Positions 31,765-44,202 of a stretch of 59,829 nucleotides of DNA are shown in pieces (the stretch's first letter is position 1; every line of letters begins with the position of its first letter). This DNA comes from Theodoxus fluviatilis (taxonomy: Eukaryota > Mollusca > Gastropoda > Cycloneritida > Neritidae): positions 75,001 through 134,829 of the forward strand of contig JAWQFJ010028204.1 in NCBI GenBank assembly GCA_034096865.1, written 5' to 3'. The notes under the pieces are model-generated. The model was not told where the DNA came from. It did no database searches and saw only the letters and a program-made list of their open reading frames with translations. A program made the position numbers and the translations under genes.

Positions 31765-34700
31765 TGTGCAGTCTCACCCCTCCCCTCCTTGGAGCCCACG
31801 CCTCCTGTGCAGTCTCATCCCTCCCCTCCCTGGAGCCCACCCCTCCTGTGCAGTCTCATCCCTCCCCTCCTTGGAGCCCACGCCTCGTGTGCAGTCTCAT
31901 CCCTCCCCTCCCTGGAGCCCACCCCTCCTGTGCAGTCTCATCCCTCCCCTCCCTGGATCCACCCCTCCTGTGCAGTCTCATCCCTCCCCTCCCTGGAGTC
32001 CACTCCTCCTGTGCAGTCTCATCCCTCCCCTCCCTGGAGCCCACCCTCCTGTGCAGCCTCATCCCTCCCCTCCCTGGAGCCCACCCCTCCTGTGCAGCCT
32101 CATCCCTCCCCTCCCTGGAGCCCACTCCTTGTGTGCAGTCTCATCCCTCCCCTCCCTGGAGCCCACCCCTCCTGTGCAGCCGCATCCCTCCCCTCCCTGG
32201 AGTCCACTCCTCCTGTGCAGTCTCATCCCTCCCCTCCCTGGAGTCCACTCCTCCTGTGCAGTCTCATCCCTCCCCTCCCTGGAGCCCACTCCTCCTGTGA
32301 AGTCTCATCCCTCCCCTCCCTGGAGCCCACCCCTCCTGTGCAGTCTCATCCCTCCCCTCCCTGGAGCCCGACCCTCCTGTGCAGTCTCATCCCTCCCCTC
32401 CATGGAGTCCACTCCTCCTGTGCAGTCTTATCCCTCCCCTCCCTGGAGCCCACTCCTCGTGTGCAGTCTCATCCCTCCCCTCCCTGGAGCCCACCCCTCC
32501 TGTGCAGTCTCATCCCTCCCCTCCCTGGAGCCCACCCCTCCTGTGCAGTCTCATCCCTCCCCTCCCTGGAGCCCACCCCTCCTGTGCAGTCTCATCCCTC
32601 CCCTCCATGGAGTCCACTCCTCCTGTGCAGTCTCATCCCTCCCCTCCCTGGAGCCCACTCCTCGTGTGCAGTCTCATCCCTCCCCTCCCTGGAGCCCACC
32701 CTCCTGTGCAGTCTCATCCCTCCCCTCCCTGGAGCCCACTCCTCGTGTGCAGTCTCATCCCTCCCCTCCCTGGAGCCCACCCCTCGTGTGCAGTCTCATC
32801 CCTCCCCTCCCTGGAGCCCACGTCTCGTGTGCAGTCTCATCCCTCCCCTCCATGGAGTCCACCCCTCCTGTGCAGTCTCATCCCTCCCCTCCCTGGAGCC
32901 CACTCCTCGTGTGCAGTCTCATCCCTCCCCTCCCTGGAGCCCACCCCTCCTGTGCAGTCTCATCCCTCCCCTCCGTGGAGCCCACTCCTCCTGTGCAGTC
33001 TCATCCCTCCCTAATTAAAGCCCACGCCTCCTGTGCAGTCTCATCCCTCCCCTCCCTGGAGCTCACTCCTCCTGTGCAGTCTCATCCCTCCCCTCCCTGG
33101 AGCCCACTCCTCGTGTGCAGTCTCATCCCTCCCCTAATTGGAGCCCACGCCTCCTGTGCAGTCTCATCCCTCCCCTCCGTGGAGCCCACTCCTCGTGTGC
33201 AGTCTCATCCCTCCCCTTCCTGGAGCCCACCTCTCCTGTGCAGTCTCATCCCTCCCCTCCCTGGAGCGTACCCCTCCTGTGCAGTCTCATCCCTCCCCTC
33301 CCTGGAGCCCACTCCTCGTGTGCAGTCTCATCCCTCCCCTCCCTGGAGTCCACCCCTCCTGTGCAGTCTCATCCCTCCCCTCCCTGGAGTCCACTCCTCC
33401 TGTGCAGTCTCATCCCTCCCCTCCCTGGAGCCCACTCCTCGTGTGCAGTCTCATCCCTCCCCTAATTGGAGCCCACGCCTCCTGTGCAGTCTCATCCCTC
33501 CCCTCCGTGGAGCCCACCCCTCGTGTGCAGTCTCATCCCTCCCCTCCCTGGAGCCCACTCCTCGTGTGCAGTCTCATCCCTCCCCTCCCTGGAGCCCACC
33601 CTCGTGTGCAGTCTCATCCCTCCCCTCCATTGGAGCCCACGCCTCCTGTGCAGTCTCATCCCTCCCCTCCGTGGAGCCCACCCTCGTGTGCAGTCTCATC
33701 CCTCCCCTCCCTGGAGCCCACCCCTCGTGTGCAGTCTCATCCCTCCCCTCGTGGAGCCCACCCTCGTGTGCAGTCTCATCCCTCCCCTCCTTGGAGACCA
33801 CTCCTCTGTGCAGTCTCATCCCTCCCCTCCGTGGAGCCCACCCCTCCTGTGCAGTCTCATCCCTCCCCTCCCTGGAGCCCACTCCTCGTGTGCAGTCTCA
33901 TCCCTCCCCTCCCTGGAGCCCACCCTCCTGTGCAGTCTCATCCCTCCCCTCCCTGGAGCCCACTCCTCCTGTGCAGTCTCATCCCTCCCCTCCCTGGAGC
34001 CCACCCTCCTGTGCAGTCTCATCCCTCCCCTCCCTGGAGTCCACTCCTCCTGTGCAGTCTCATCCCTCCCCTCCCTGGAGCCCACTCCTCCTGTGCAGTC
34101 TCATCCCTCCCCTAATTGGAGCCCACCTCTCCTGTGCAGTCTCATCCCTCCCCTCTCTGGAGCCCACGCCTCCTGTGCAGTCTCATCCCTCCCCTCCCTG
34201 GAGCCCACCCCTCGTGTGCAGTCTCATCCCTCCCCTCCCTGGAGCCCACCCCTCCTGTGCAGTCTCATCCCTCCCCTCCGTGGAGCCCACCCCTCCTGTG
34301 CAGTCTCATCCCTCCCCTCCCTGGAGCCCACTCCTCGTGTGCAGTCTCATCCCTCCCCTCCCTGGAGCCCACCCTCGTGTGCAGTCTCATCCCTCCCCCC
34401 CTGGAGCCCACTCCTCGTGTGCAGTCTCATCCCTCCCCTCCCTGGAGCCCACTCCTCGTGTGCAGTCTCATCCCTCCCCTCCCTGGAGCCCACTCCTCCT
34501 GTGCAGTCTCATCCCTCCCCTCCCTGGAGCCCACTCCTCGTGTGCAGTCTCATCCCTCCCCTCCCTGGAGCCCACTCCTCCTGTGCAGTCTCATCCCTCC
34601 CCTCCCTGGAGCCCACCCTCCTGTGCAGTCTCATCCCTCCCCTCCCTGGAGCCCACCCCTCCTGTGCAGTCTCATCCCTCCCCTCCCTGGAGTCCACTCC

Positions 34701-37700
34701 TCCTGTGCAGTCTCATCCCTCCCCTCCCTGGAGCCACTCCTCCTGTGCAGTCTCATCCCTCCCCTCCCTGGAGCCCACTCCTCCTGTGCAGTCTCATCCC
34801 TCCCCTAATTGGAGCCCACCCTCCTGTGCAGTCTCATCCCTCCCCTCCCTGGAGCCCACTCCTCCTGTGCAGTCTCATCCCTCCCCTCCCTGGAGCCCAC
34901 TCCTCGTGTGCAGTCTCATCCCTCCCCTCCCTGGAGCCCACCCCTCCTGTGCAGTCTCATCCCTCCCCTCCTGGAGCCCACCCCTCCTGTGCAGTCTCAT
35001 CCCTCCCCTCCCTGGAGCCCACCCCTCCTGTGCAGTCTCATCCCTCCCCTCCCTGGAGCCACTCCTCCTGTGCAGTCTCATCCCTCCCCTCCCTGGAGCC
35101 CACTCCTCGTGTGCAGTCTCATCCCTCCCCTCCCTGGAGCCCACCCCTCCTGTGCAGTCTCATCCCTCCCCTCCCTGGAGCCCACTCCTCGTGTGCAGTC
35201 TCATCCCTCCCCTCCCTGGAGCCCACCCTCCTGTGCAGTCTCATCCCTCCCCTCCCTGGAGCCCACTCCTCGTGTGCAGTCTCATCCCTCCCCTCCCTGG
35301 AGCCCACCCTCCTGTGCAGTCTCATCCCTCCCCTCCCTGGAGCCCACTCCTCCTGTGCAGTCTCATCCCTCCCCTCCCTGGAGCCCACCCTCCTGTGCAG
35401 TCTCATCCCTCCCCTCCCTGGAGCCCACCCCTCCTGTGCAGTCTCATCCCTCCCCTCCCTGGAGCCCACTCCTCCTGTGCAGTCTCATCCCTCCCCTCCC
35501 TGGAGCCCACCTCTCCTGTGCAGTCTCATCCCTCCCCTCCCTGGAGCCCACGCCTCCTGTGCAGTCTCATCCCTCCCCTCCCTGGAGCCCACTCCTCGTG
35601 TGCAGTCTCATCCCTCCCCTCCCTGGAGCCCACCTCTCCTGTGCAGTCTCATCCCTCCCCTCCTGGAGCCCACTCCTCCTGTGCAGTCTCATCCCTCCCC
35701 TCCCTGGAGCCCACTCCTCGTGTGCAGTCTCATCCCTCCCCTCCCTGGAGCCCACCCTCCTGTGCAGTCTCATCCCTCCCCTAATTGGAGCCCACCCCTC
35801 GTGTGCAGTCTCATCCCTCCCCTCCCTGGAGCCCACCCTCCTGTGCAGTCTCATCCCTCCCCTCCCTGGAGCCCACTCCTCCTGTGCAGTCTCATCCCTC
35901 CCCTCCCTGGAGCCCACTCCTCGTGTGCAGTCTCATCCCTCCCCTCCCTGGAGCCCACTCCTCGTGTGCAGTCTCATCCCTCCCCTTCCTGGAGCCCACC
36001 TCTCCTGTGCAGTCTCATCCCTCCCCTCCCTGGAGCCCACCCCTCCTGTGCAGTCTCATCCCTCCCCTCCCTGGAGCCCACTCCTCGTGTGCAGTCTCAT
36101 CCCTCCCCTCCCTGGAGCCCACCCTCCTGTGCAGTCTCATCCCTCCCCTCCCTGGAGCCCACTCCTCCTGTGCAGTCTCATCCCTCCCCTCCCTGGAGCC
36201 CACCTCTCCTGTGCAGTCTCATCCCTCCCCTCCCTGGAGCCCACTCCTCCTGTGCAGTCTCATCCCTCCCCTCCCTGGAGCCCACCCTCCTGTGCAGTCT
36301 CATCCCTCCCCTCCCTGGAGCCCACTCCTCGTGTGCAGTCTCATCCCTCCCCTCCCTGGAGCCCACTCCTCGTGTGCAGTCTCATCCCTCCCCTCCCTGG
36401 AGCCCACCCCTCCTGTGCAGTCTCATCCCTCCCCTCCCTGGAGCCCACTCCTCGTGTGCAGTCTCATCCCTCCCCTCCCTGGAGCCCACCCTCCTGTGCA
36501 GTCTCATCCCTCCCCTCCCTGGAGCCCACTCCTCGTGTGCAGTCTCATCCCTCCCCTCCCTGGAGCCCACTCCTCGTGTGCAGCCTCATCCCTCCCCTCC
36601 CTGGAGCCCACCCTCCTGTGCAGTCTCATCCCTCCCCTCCCTGGAGCCCACTCCTCGTGTGCAGTCTCATCCCTCCCCATCCTGGAGCCCACCCTCCTGT
36701 GCAGTCTCATCCCTCCCCTCCCTGGAGCCCACCCCTCCTGTGCAGTCTCATCCCTCCCCTCCCTGGAGCCCACTCCTCCTGTGCAGTCTCATCCCTCCCC
36801 TCCCTGGAGCCCACTCCTCCTGTGCAGTCTCATCCCTCCCCTCCCTGGAGCCCACTCCTCCTGTGCAGTCTCATCCCTCCCCTCCCTGGAGCCCACTCCT
36901 CCTGTGCAGTCTCATCCCTCCCCTCCCTGGAGCCCACCCTCCTGTGCAGTCTCATCCCTCCCCTCCCTGGAGCCCACTCCTCCTGTGCAGTCTCATCCCT
37001 CCCCTCCCTGGAGCCCACTCCTCGTGTGCAGTCTCATCCCTCCCCTCCCTGGAGCCCACCCCTCCTGTGCAGTCTCATCCCTCCCCTCCCTGGAGCCCAC
37101 CCCTCCTGTGCAGTCTCATCCCTCCCCTCCCTGGAGCCCACCCTCCTGTGCAGTCTCATCCCTCCCCTCCTGGAGGCCACTCCTCCTGTGCAGTCTCATC
37201 CCTCCCCTCCCTGGAGCCCACTCCTCGTGTGCAGTCTCATCCCTCCCCTCCCTGGATCCCACCCTCCTGTGCAGTCTCATCCCTCCCCTCCCTGGAGCCC
37301 ACTCCTCGTGTGCAGTCTCATCCCTCCCCTCCCTGGAGCCCACCCTCCTGTGCAGTCTCATCCCTCCCCTCCCTGGAGCCCACTCCTCGTGTGCAGTCTC
37401 ATCCCTCCCCTCCCTGGAGCCCCCCCTCCTGTGCAGTCTCATCCCTCCCCTCCTGGAGCCCACTCCTCCTGTGCAGTCTCATCCCTCCCCTCCTGGAGCC
37501 CACTCCTCCTGTGCAGTCTCATCCCTCCCCTAATTGGAGCCCACGCCTCCTGTGCAGTCTCATCCCTCCCCTCCCTGGAGCCCACTCCTCGTGTGCAGTC
37601 TCATCCCTCCCCTCCCTGGAGCCCACCCCTCGTGTGCAGTCTCATCCCTCCCCTCCCTGGAGCCCACCCCTCCTGTGCAGTCTCATCCCTCCCCTCCCTG

Positions 37701-38925
37701 GAGCCCACTCCTCGTGTGCAGTCTCATCCCTCCCCTAATTGGAGCCCACTCCTCCTGTGCAGTCTCATCCCTCCCCTCCGTGGAGTCCACTCCTCGTGTG
37801 CAGTCTCATCCCTCCCCTCCCTGGAGCCCACCTCTCCTGTGCAGTCTCATCCCTCCCCTCCCTGGATCCACCCCTCCTGTGCAGTCTCATCCCTCCCCTC
37901 CCTGGAGCCCACTCCTCGTGTGCAGTCTCATCCCTCCCCTCCCTGGAGCCCACTCCTCCTGTGCAGTCTCATCCCTCCCCTCCCTGGAGCCCACCCTCCT
38001 GTGCAGTCTCATCCCTCCCCTCCCTGGAGCCCACTCCTCCTGTGCAGTCTCATCCCTCCCCTCCTGGAGCCCACTCCTCGTGTGCAGTCTCATCCCTCCC
38101 CTCCCTGGAGCCCACTCCTCCTGTGCAGTCTCATCCCTCCCCTCCCTGGAGCCCACCCCTCCTGTGCAGTCTCATCCCTCCCCTCCCTGGAGCCCACGCT
38201 CCTGTGCAGTCTCATCCCTCCCCTCCTGGAGCCACCCTCCTGTGCAGTCTCATCCCTCCCCTCCGTGGAGCCCACTCCTCGTGTGCAGTCTCATCCTTCC
38301 CCTTCCTGGAGCCCACCTCTCCTGTGCAGTCTCATCCCTCCCCTCCCTGGAGCGCACCCCTCCTGTGCAGTCTCATCCCTCCCCTCCCTGGAGCCCACTC
38401 CTCGTGTGCAGTCTCATCCCTCCCCTCCATGGAGCCCACCCTCCTGTGCAGTCTCATCCCTCCCCTCCCTGGAGCCCACTCCTCGTGTGCAGTCTCATCC
38501 CTCCCCTCCCTGGAGCCCACCCCTCCTGTGCAGTCTCATCCCTCCCCTCCCTGGAGCCCACTCCTCGTGTGCAGTCTCATCCCTCCCCTCCCTGGAGCCC
38601 ACTCCTCGTGTGCAGTCTCATCCCTCCCTCCGTGGAGCCACCCTCCTGTGCAGTCTCATCCCTCCCCTCCCTGGAGCCCACTCCTCGTGTGCAGTCTCAT
38701 CCCTCCCCTCCCTGGAGCCCACCCCTCGTGTGCAGTCTCATCCCTCCCCTCCGTGGAGCCACTCCTCCTGTGCAGTCTCATCCCTCCCTCCTGGAGCCCA
38801 CTCCTCCTGTGCAGTATCATCCATCCCCTCCCTGGAGCCCACACCTCCTGTGCAGTCTCACCCTCCCCTCCCTGGAGCCCAATCTCTTGTGCAGCCTCAT
38901 CCCCCCTCCTGGAGCCCACCCCACA
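31765..38925 (+). repeat. Giant C-rich minisatellite, 41-bp unit, about 174 copies
   Basis: Unit TCTCATCCCTCCCCTCCCTG plus GAGCCCACTCCTCCTGTGCAG, measured 41 bases. Main variants: CTCGTG for CTCCTG, CACCCC for CACTCC, one-base deletions (CACCCTCC) and a CCCTAATTGG variant. The - strand of each unit holds GGGCTCCAGGGAGGGGAGGG, a complete four-run G-quadruplex motif. The frames of more than 2000 codons across it have no coding meaning. It precedes the ASAP SH3 exon on the same strand, so it is probably intronic in ASAP. Confidence 0.98.
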
Positions 38926-39044
38926 AACAACACCCCAACCCCCCCCCCAACCAACCCCCCCCCCCCCCCCCCCCCACCAACACCAATCCTGTGCAGTCTC
39001 ATCCCTCCCTCCGTGGGCCACGCCTCGTGTTCCAGTCTCCTCCC
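38926..39044. repeat. Junction with poly-C tract between the 41-bp and 28-bp arrays
   Basis: Degenerate array remnants around two poly-C runs (38939-38949 and a run of about 20 at 38955-38975). Confidence 0.85.
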
Positions 39045-41925
39045 TCCCTCCCCCAGCCTTCAGTCTCATCCCTCCCTCCCCAGCCTTCAGTCTCATCCCT
39101 CCCTCCCCAGCCTTCAGTCTCATCCCTCCCTCCCCCAGCCTTCAGTCTCATCCCTCCCTCCCCCAGCCTTCAGTCTCATCCCTCCCTCTCCAGCCTTCAG
39201 TCTCATCCCTCCCTCCCCCAGCCTTCAGTCTCATCCCTCCCTCCCCAGCCTTCAGTCTCATCCCTCCCTCCCCCAGCCTTCAGTCTCATCCCTCCCTCCC
39301 CCAGCCTTCAGTCTCATCCCTCCCTCCCCCAGCCTTCAGTCTCATCCCTCCCTCCCCCAGCCTTCAGTCTCATCCCTCCCTCCCCCAGCCTTCAATCTCA
39401 TCCATCCCTCCCCAGCCTTCAGTCTCATCCCTCCCTCCCCCAGCCTTCAGTCTCATCCCTCCCTCCCCCAGCCTTCAGTCTCATCCCTCCCTCCCCAGCC
39501 TTCAGTCTCATCCCTCCCTCCCCCAGCCTTCAGTCTCATCCCTCCCTCCCCAGCCTTCAGTCTCATCCCTCCCTCCCCCAGCCTTCAGTCTCATCCCTCC
39601 CCTCCCCAGCCTTCAGTCTCATCCCTCCCTCCCCCAGCCTTCAGTCTCATCCCTCCCTCCCCCAGCCTTCAGTCTCATCCCTCCCTCCCCCAGCCTTCAG
39701 TCTCATCCCTCCCTCCCCAGCCTTCAGTCTCATCCCTCCCTCCCCCAGCCTTCAGTCTCATCCCTCCCTCCCCCAGCCTTCAGTCTCATCCCTCCCTCCC
39801 CAGCCTTCAGTCTCATCCCTCCCTCCCCAGCCTTCAGTCTCATCCCTCCCTCCCCCAGCCTTCAGTCTCATCCCTCCCTCCCCCAGCCTTCAGTCTCTCC
39901 CCAGCCTTCAGTCTCATCCCTCCCTCCCCCAGCCTTCAGTCTCATCCCTCCCTCCCCCAGCCTTCAGTCTCATCCCTCCCTCCCCCAGCCTTCAGTCTCA
40001 TCCCTCCCTCCCCCAGCCTTCAGTCTCATCCCTCCCTCCCCCAGCCTTCAGTCTCATCCCTCCCTCCCCCAGCCTTCAGTCTCATCCCTCCCTCCCCCAG
40101 CCTTCAGTCTCATCCCTCCCTCCCCCAGCCTTCAGTCTCATCCCTCCCTCCCCCAGCCTTCAGTCTCATCCCTCCCTCCCCCAGCCTTCAGTCTCATCCC
40201 TCCCTCCCCCAGCCTTCAGTCTCATCCCTCCCTCCCCCAGCCTTCAGTCTCATCCCTCCCTCCCCCAGCCTTCAGTCTCATCCCTCCCTCCCCCAGCCTT
40301 CAGTCTCATCCCTCCCTCCCCCAGCCTTCAGTCTCATCCCTCCCTCCCCCAGCCTTCAGTCTCATCCCTCCCTCCCCCAGCCTTCAGTCTCATCCCTCCC
40401 TCCCCCAGCCTTCAGTCTCATCCCTCCCTCCCCCAGCCTTCAGTCTCATCCCTCCCTCCCCCAGCCTTCAGTCTCATCCCTCCCTCCCCCAGCCTTCAGT
40501 CTCATCCCTCCCTCCCCCAGCCTTCAGTCTCATCCCTCCCTCCCCCAGCCTTCAGTCTCATCCCTCCTCCCCCAGCCTTCAGTCTCATCCCTCCCTCCCC
40601 CAGCCTTCAGTCTCATCCCTCCCTCCCCCAGCCTTCAGTCTCATCCCTCCCTCCCCCAGCCTTCAGTCTCATCCCTCCCTCCCCCAGCCTTCAGTCTCAT
40701 CCCTCCCTCCCCCAGCCTTCAGTCTCATCCCTCCCTCCCCCAGCCTTCAGTCTCATCCCTCCCTCCCCCAGCCTTCAGTCTCATCCCTCCCTCCCCCAGC
40801 CTTCAGTCTCATCCCTCCCTCCCCCAGCCTTCAGTCTCATCCCTCCCTCCCCCAGCCTTCAGTCTCATCCCTCCCTCCCCCAGCCTTCAGTCTCATCCCT
40901 CCCTCCCCAGCCTTCAGTCTCATCCCTCCCTCCCCCAGCCTTCAGTCTCATCCCTCCCTCCCCCAGCCTTCAGTCTCATCCCTCCCTCCCCCAGCCTTCA
41001 GTCTCATCCCTCCCTCCCCCAGCCTTCAGTCTCATCCCTCCCTCCCCCAGCCTTCAGTCTCATCCCTCCCTCCCCCAGCCTTCAGTCTCATCCCTCCCTC
41101 CCCCAGCCTTCAGTCTCATCCCTCCCTCCCCCAGCCTTCAGTCTCATCCCTCCCTCCCCCAGCCTTCAGTCTCATCCCTCCCTCCCCCAGCCTTCAGTCT
41201 CATCCTTCCTCCCCAGCCTTCAGTCTCATCCCTCCCTCCCCCAGCCTTCAGTCTCATCCCTCCCTCCCCCAGCCTTCAGTCTCATCCCTCCCTCCCCCAG
41301 CCTTCAGTCTCATCCCTCCCTCCCCCAGCCTTCAGTCTTATCCCTCCCTCCCCCAGCCTTCCGAGTCTCATCCCTCCCTCTCCCAGCCTTCAGTCTCATC
41401 CCTCCCTCCCCAGCCTTCAGTCTCATCCCTCCCTCCCCCAGCCTTCAGTCTCATCCCTCCCTCCCCCAGCCTTCCGAGTCTCATCCCTCCCTCTCCCAGC
41501 CTTCAGTCTCACCCCTCCCTCCTCCAGCCTTCCGAGTCTCATCCTTCCCTCCCCAGCCTTCAGTCTCATCCCTCCCTCCCCCAGCCTTCAGTCTCATCCC
41601 TCCCTCCCCCAGCCTTCAGTCTCATCCCTCCCTCCCCCAGCCTTCCGAGTCTCATCCTTCCCTCCCCGAGCCTTCAATCTCATCCCTCCCTCCCCCAGCC
41701 TTCAGTCTCACCCCTCCCTCCCCCAGCCTTCAGTCTCATCCCTCCCTCCCCCAGCCTTCAGTCTTATCCCTCCCTCCCCCAGCCTTCAGTCTCATCCCTC
41801 CCTCCCCCAGCCTTCAGTCTCATCCCTCCCTCCCCCAGCCTTCAGTCTCATCCTTCCCTCCCCCAGCCTTCAGTCTCATCCCTCTCTCCCCCAGCCTTCA
41901 GTCTCATCCCTCCCTCCCTCAATCT
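39045..41925 (+). repeat. C-rich minisatellite, 28-bp unit, about 103 copies
   Basis: Unit CAGTCTCATCCCTCCCTCCC plus CCAGCCTT. It shares CAGTCTCATCCCTCCC with the preceding 41-bp unit, so the two arrays have a common ancestor segment. The middle (about 39900-41200) is almost perfectly uniform; 27-bp units (one C lost) and ATTC/GAG variants cluster at the ends. Confidence 0.98.
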
Positions 41926-43014
41926 GTTCCACAGCTTGCCTTTCCATCCGGTGCAGTCCCTGCAAGGTCCGACATGAGCGACTGCCTGATTGCCCAGGCA
42001 AGGAAAAGTTTATCTAGACTTGCCCAAATGGGCATCCTCATTTTCCGTGGATTTATTTTAGAACTGAAGCACACACGGGCTTGATATTTAAATGCACCCA
42101 GATTTTTCCTGTCCCAGGGATAGAGACATGGCACTGCCCCTCACACATCATCCAACCCCAAAGCATGCTTGCCTATCTCCGCCTGTCAAAAAGACATGGT
42201 TTCAACAAGCGAGTAGAGGCTGAGGGGCTGACCGTGTACTCATGCAAGAGGGGAGAGCACTGGGGGGTGGGCTGCCAGGAACTGGTCACTATTGTAGACA
42301 AGATGAAAGGGAAGTTTCTGTAAGTACTTCTTGTTCTTGCCTTGGGACGTTGTAGACATTGAAACAAAGCTAATGCAGTCATACAGAGGGGTAGGTGCAT
42401 CGTAGATGTTCACCAAGTACCATTCATGCACAGACAGAATTACACGCAAGGACAGATCTACGACACAGGTTTGCAGCCAGTATGATATTGTCAAGAATTT
42501 AAATAAACCCAGATTTTTCCCATCCCAAGGATAGAAGCACACGAGGGCTTGATATTTAAGTAAACCCAGATTTTCCAGGGATAGAACCATAGGAGGGCCT
42601 TGAAAACTCTGCCAATACACAACTACACAGCTGTGTAGCCTCCAACCCAAGTGTTTACTTTGCCTGACCCACAAAATGATATTGTATGCATGATTAATGT
42701 TAAACTCATTTTAAAAGTAAGAGACACTGATATGTATTTGATAGTTTATTACTGTTGTGCATGGGGCAAACATTTTTCAGGCCATTTGGATTTTGCTTTC
42801 AGTTTCAGGCCAATACATTTTCAATGTACTCGCCCAAACAGGCAAGTGGTTTTGAGAAGTTGTGTTGGACCCTGCCTTGACAATGTCCTCCCAACACTAT
42901 ATGCTGAGGCCAAGCACCTTGAGGTTGCAAGAGAGGCTTTTTTAAAACTATTGTCGGGATTAACAACCTGAATGTAACCTGTGGTCTAACTCGGTGTAAC
43001 TCTTGCTGTTACAG
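41926..43014 (+). other. Presumed ASAP intron, 3' part
   Basis: No exon recognised. A diverged block of about 50 bases containing ACCCAGATTTTTCC and GGGCTTGATATTTAA occurs three times, at about 42066-42125, 42495-42550 and 42545-42600. The end has a normal acceptor (CTCTTGCTGTTACAG, 43000-43014). Confidence 0.5.
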
Positions 43015-43143
43015 GGGAGAAGGATGCCAGCAGGTCGACGGTGTAAAGCTCTCTTTGACTGCAATGCCGACAACGACGATGAGCTGACATTCAAGGAGGG
43101 AGAAATCATCATCGCCCTCAGGGAGGAGGAGGACGAGTGGTGG
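43015..43143 (+). CDS. ASAP: ASAP-family Arf-GAP, SH3 domain exon (penultimate coding exon)
   Basis: Exon of 43 codons bounded by TTACAG (acceptor) and GTGAGT (donor), both phase 0. It encodes [10 protein letters not shown], then the SH3 start: [38 protein letters not shown] is the SH3 ALYDY-type motif, [12 protein letters not shown] the RT-loop acidic patch and EWW the conserved Trp pair. [12 protein letters not shown] is characteristic of the C-terminal SH3 of ASAP1/ASAP2. ASAP proteins (BAR, PH, Arf-GAP, ankyrin, proline-rich, SH3) stimulate GTP hydrolysis on Arf1/Arf5 and act at focal adhesions and podosomes, where this SH3 binds FAK/Pyk2 partners. All upstream domains lie outside the window. 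Reading past the donor gives [10 protein letters not shown], which does not continue an SH3. Confidence 0.88.
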
Positions 43144-43266
43144 GTGAGTGTCTCAGAAGAGAAAATGAATCAGGTGCTCCACTGTCCATGCTTGTTCCTC
43201 CACAGTACAGACATCTCCACTGTGGGCATCGTCATTGCTGGCATTCCCTTGCCCCTTCACATCACT

Positions 43267-43565
43267 TCACTTGTCCCGTAGTCTGGACGACCGTTGGGGC
43301 ACCACAGATGATCTGGCTACCAGTTCTCTCCATTCCTCTCGCCTCTTGGACTGTCTCAAGGCTTCGCTGAGCCTCATCCCTGTCCACTCTGAGATGTTGT
43401 CCTCCCATCTTTTCCTTTGTCTGCCTCTCCTCCTCCCTCCTTTTACTGTGCCTTGTAACACAGTCTTGGCAAGCCCTGACGATCATGAGAAGTGCCCATA
43501 CCACTTTAGTTTGCGTCTTTTCACAGTGGTCAGTAGTTCTTCATGGGGCCTGATGGCTTGCCCTT
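43267..43565 (-). pseudogene. LINE ORF2 C-terminal fragment
   Basis: Read leftwards: KRRKLKWYGHFS, one TGA, then VLQGTVKGGRRRGRQRKRWE, DNISEWTG, EEWRELVARSS and a natural stop at 43269-43267. The GRRRGRxRKRWxDNIxEWTG block followed by WRELVARSS is the C-terminal end of a very common animal LINE ORF2 group. One in-frame TGA replaces what is usually Arg (CGA to TGA), so it is dead. Confidence 0.88.
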
Positions 43566-43904
43566 GCCCCACCCAGGAGTAAAACTGCGTACCTGTGAGG
43601 GCAGCACCGTCACGCTGTAGTGTGACTAACCCTGCAGTAGATGTGGCTGTGAGCCAGCCAGCATTGGGTGGGAATTCTCCTCAGAGCTGCAGCGGAGATA
43701 GTGCAGCTGCCTGGCTGTGACCACACCTGTTCTTCCGTCTTAGTTTGTCACCAGGTGACAGAAAAGCGTTTGATAAAGTGGCCCAGTGATCAGGGTGTGA
43801 GGTGTCAAGCAGATTGATCCCCAGACATGGACTGTTGCTTCCACTCCACCGCTCCATCCTAGTATCTGCAAGACATGGCCCCTGAGTACAAAGCTAGCAC
43901 AGCC

Positions 43905-44143
43905 CTACACTCTGTCACGCAGTCCCCTCTGAGGCCGTGCACACCAGGCAAGAGGTCCTGTGGACTGGAGGTCTTTTCTTCCGCTGGCCCTGCCGTGTGG
44001 AACTCTTCAGGATTCCTTGAGAAAGTGCTCTTCTCCAAGTGACTTCAGAAGAAAACTGAAGATGCACATATTTGAACAAGTACTTCTGTAATGTTTTCAT
44101 CTGCACTATGAGCGAAATTTTTGTATTAGCACAACATAAGCGA
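43905..44143 (+). pseudogene. CR1/L2-like LINE 3' end
   Basis: Across frameshifts the + strand reads VFSSAGPAVWNSS, a KVLFSK/KCSSPSDF-like segment and LKMHIFEQ, the GPxxWNxLP and FKxxLKxHLF blocks of the ORF2 C-terminus in degraded form. It is followed by a (GATG/GAT)n tail. Coordinates approximate. Confidence 0.65.
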
Positions 44144-44155
44144 CGATGGTGATGG

Positions 44156-44202
<47 letters not shown>
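44144..44202. repeat. (GAT)n microsatellite
   Basis: About 18 GAT/GGT units, probably grown from the tail of the LINE fragment just before it. Confidence 0.97.

Noticed and set aside
31670..42084. Very long + strand reading frames (1400-2400 codons, rich in P, S and SLEPTPPVQSHPS-like repeats)
   Set aside because: They exist in all three + frames at once because the 41- and 28-bp units lack stop codons and drift through frames. There is no domain, start context or splice structure; the sequence is minisatellite.
42651..42971. Possible upstream ASAP exon
   Set aside because: The 106-codon frame has no proline-rich or ankyrin-like character and no good splice borders.
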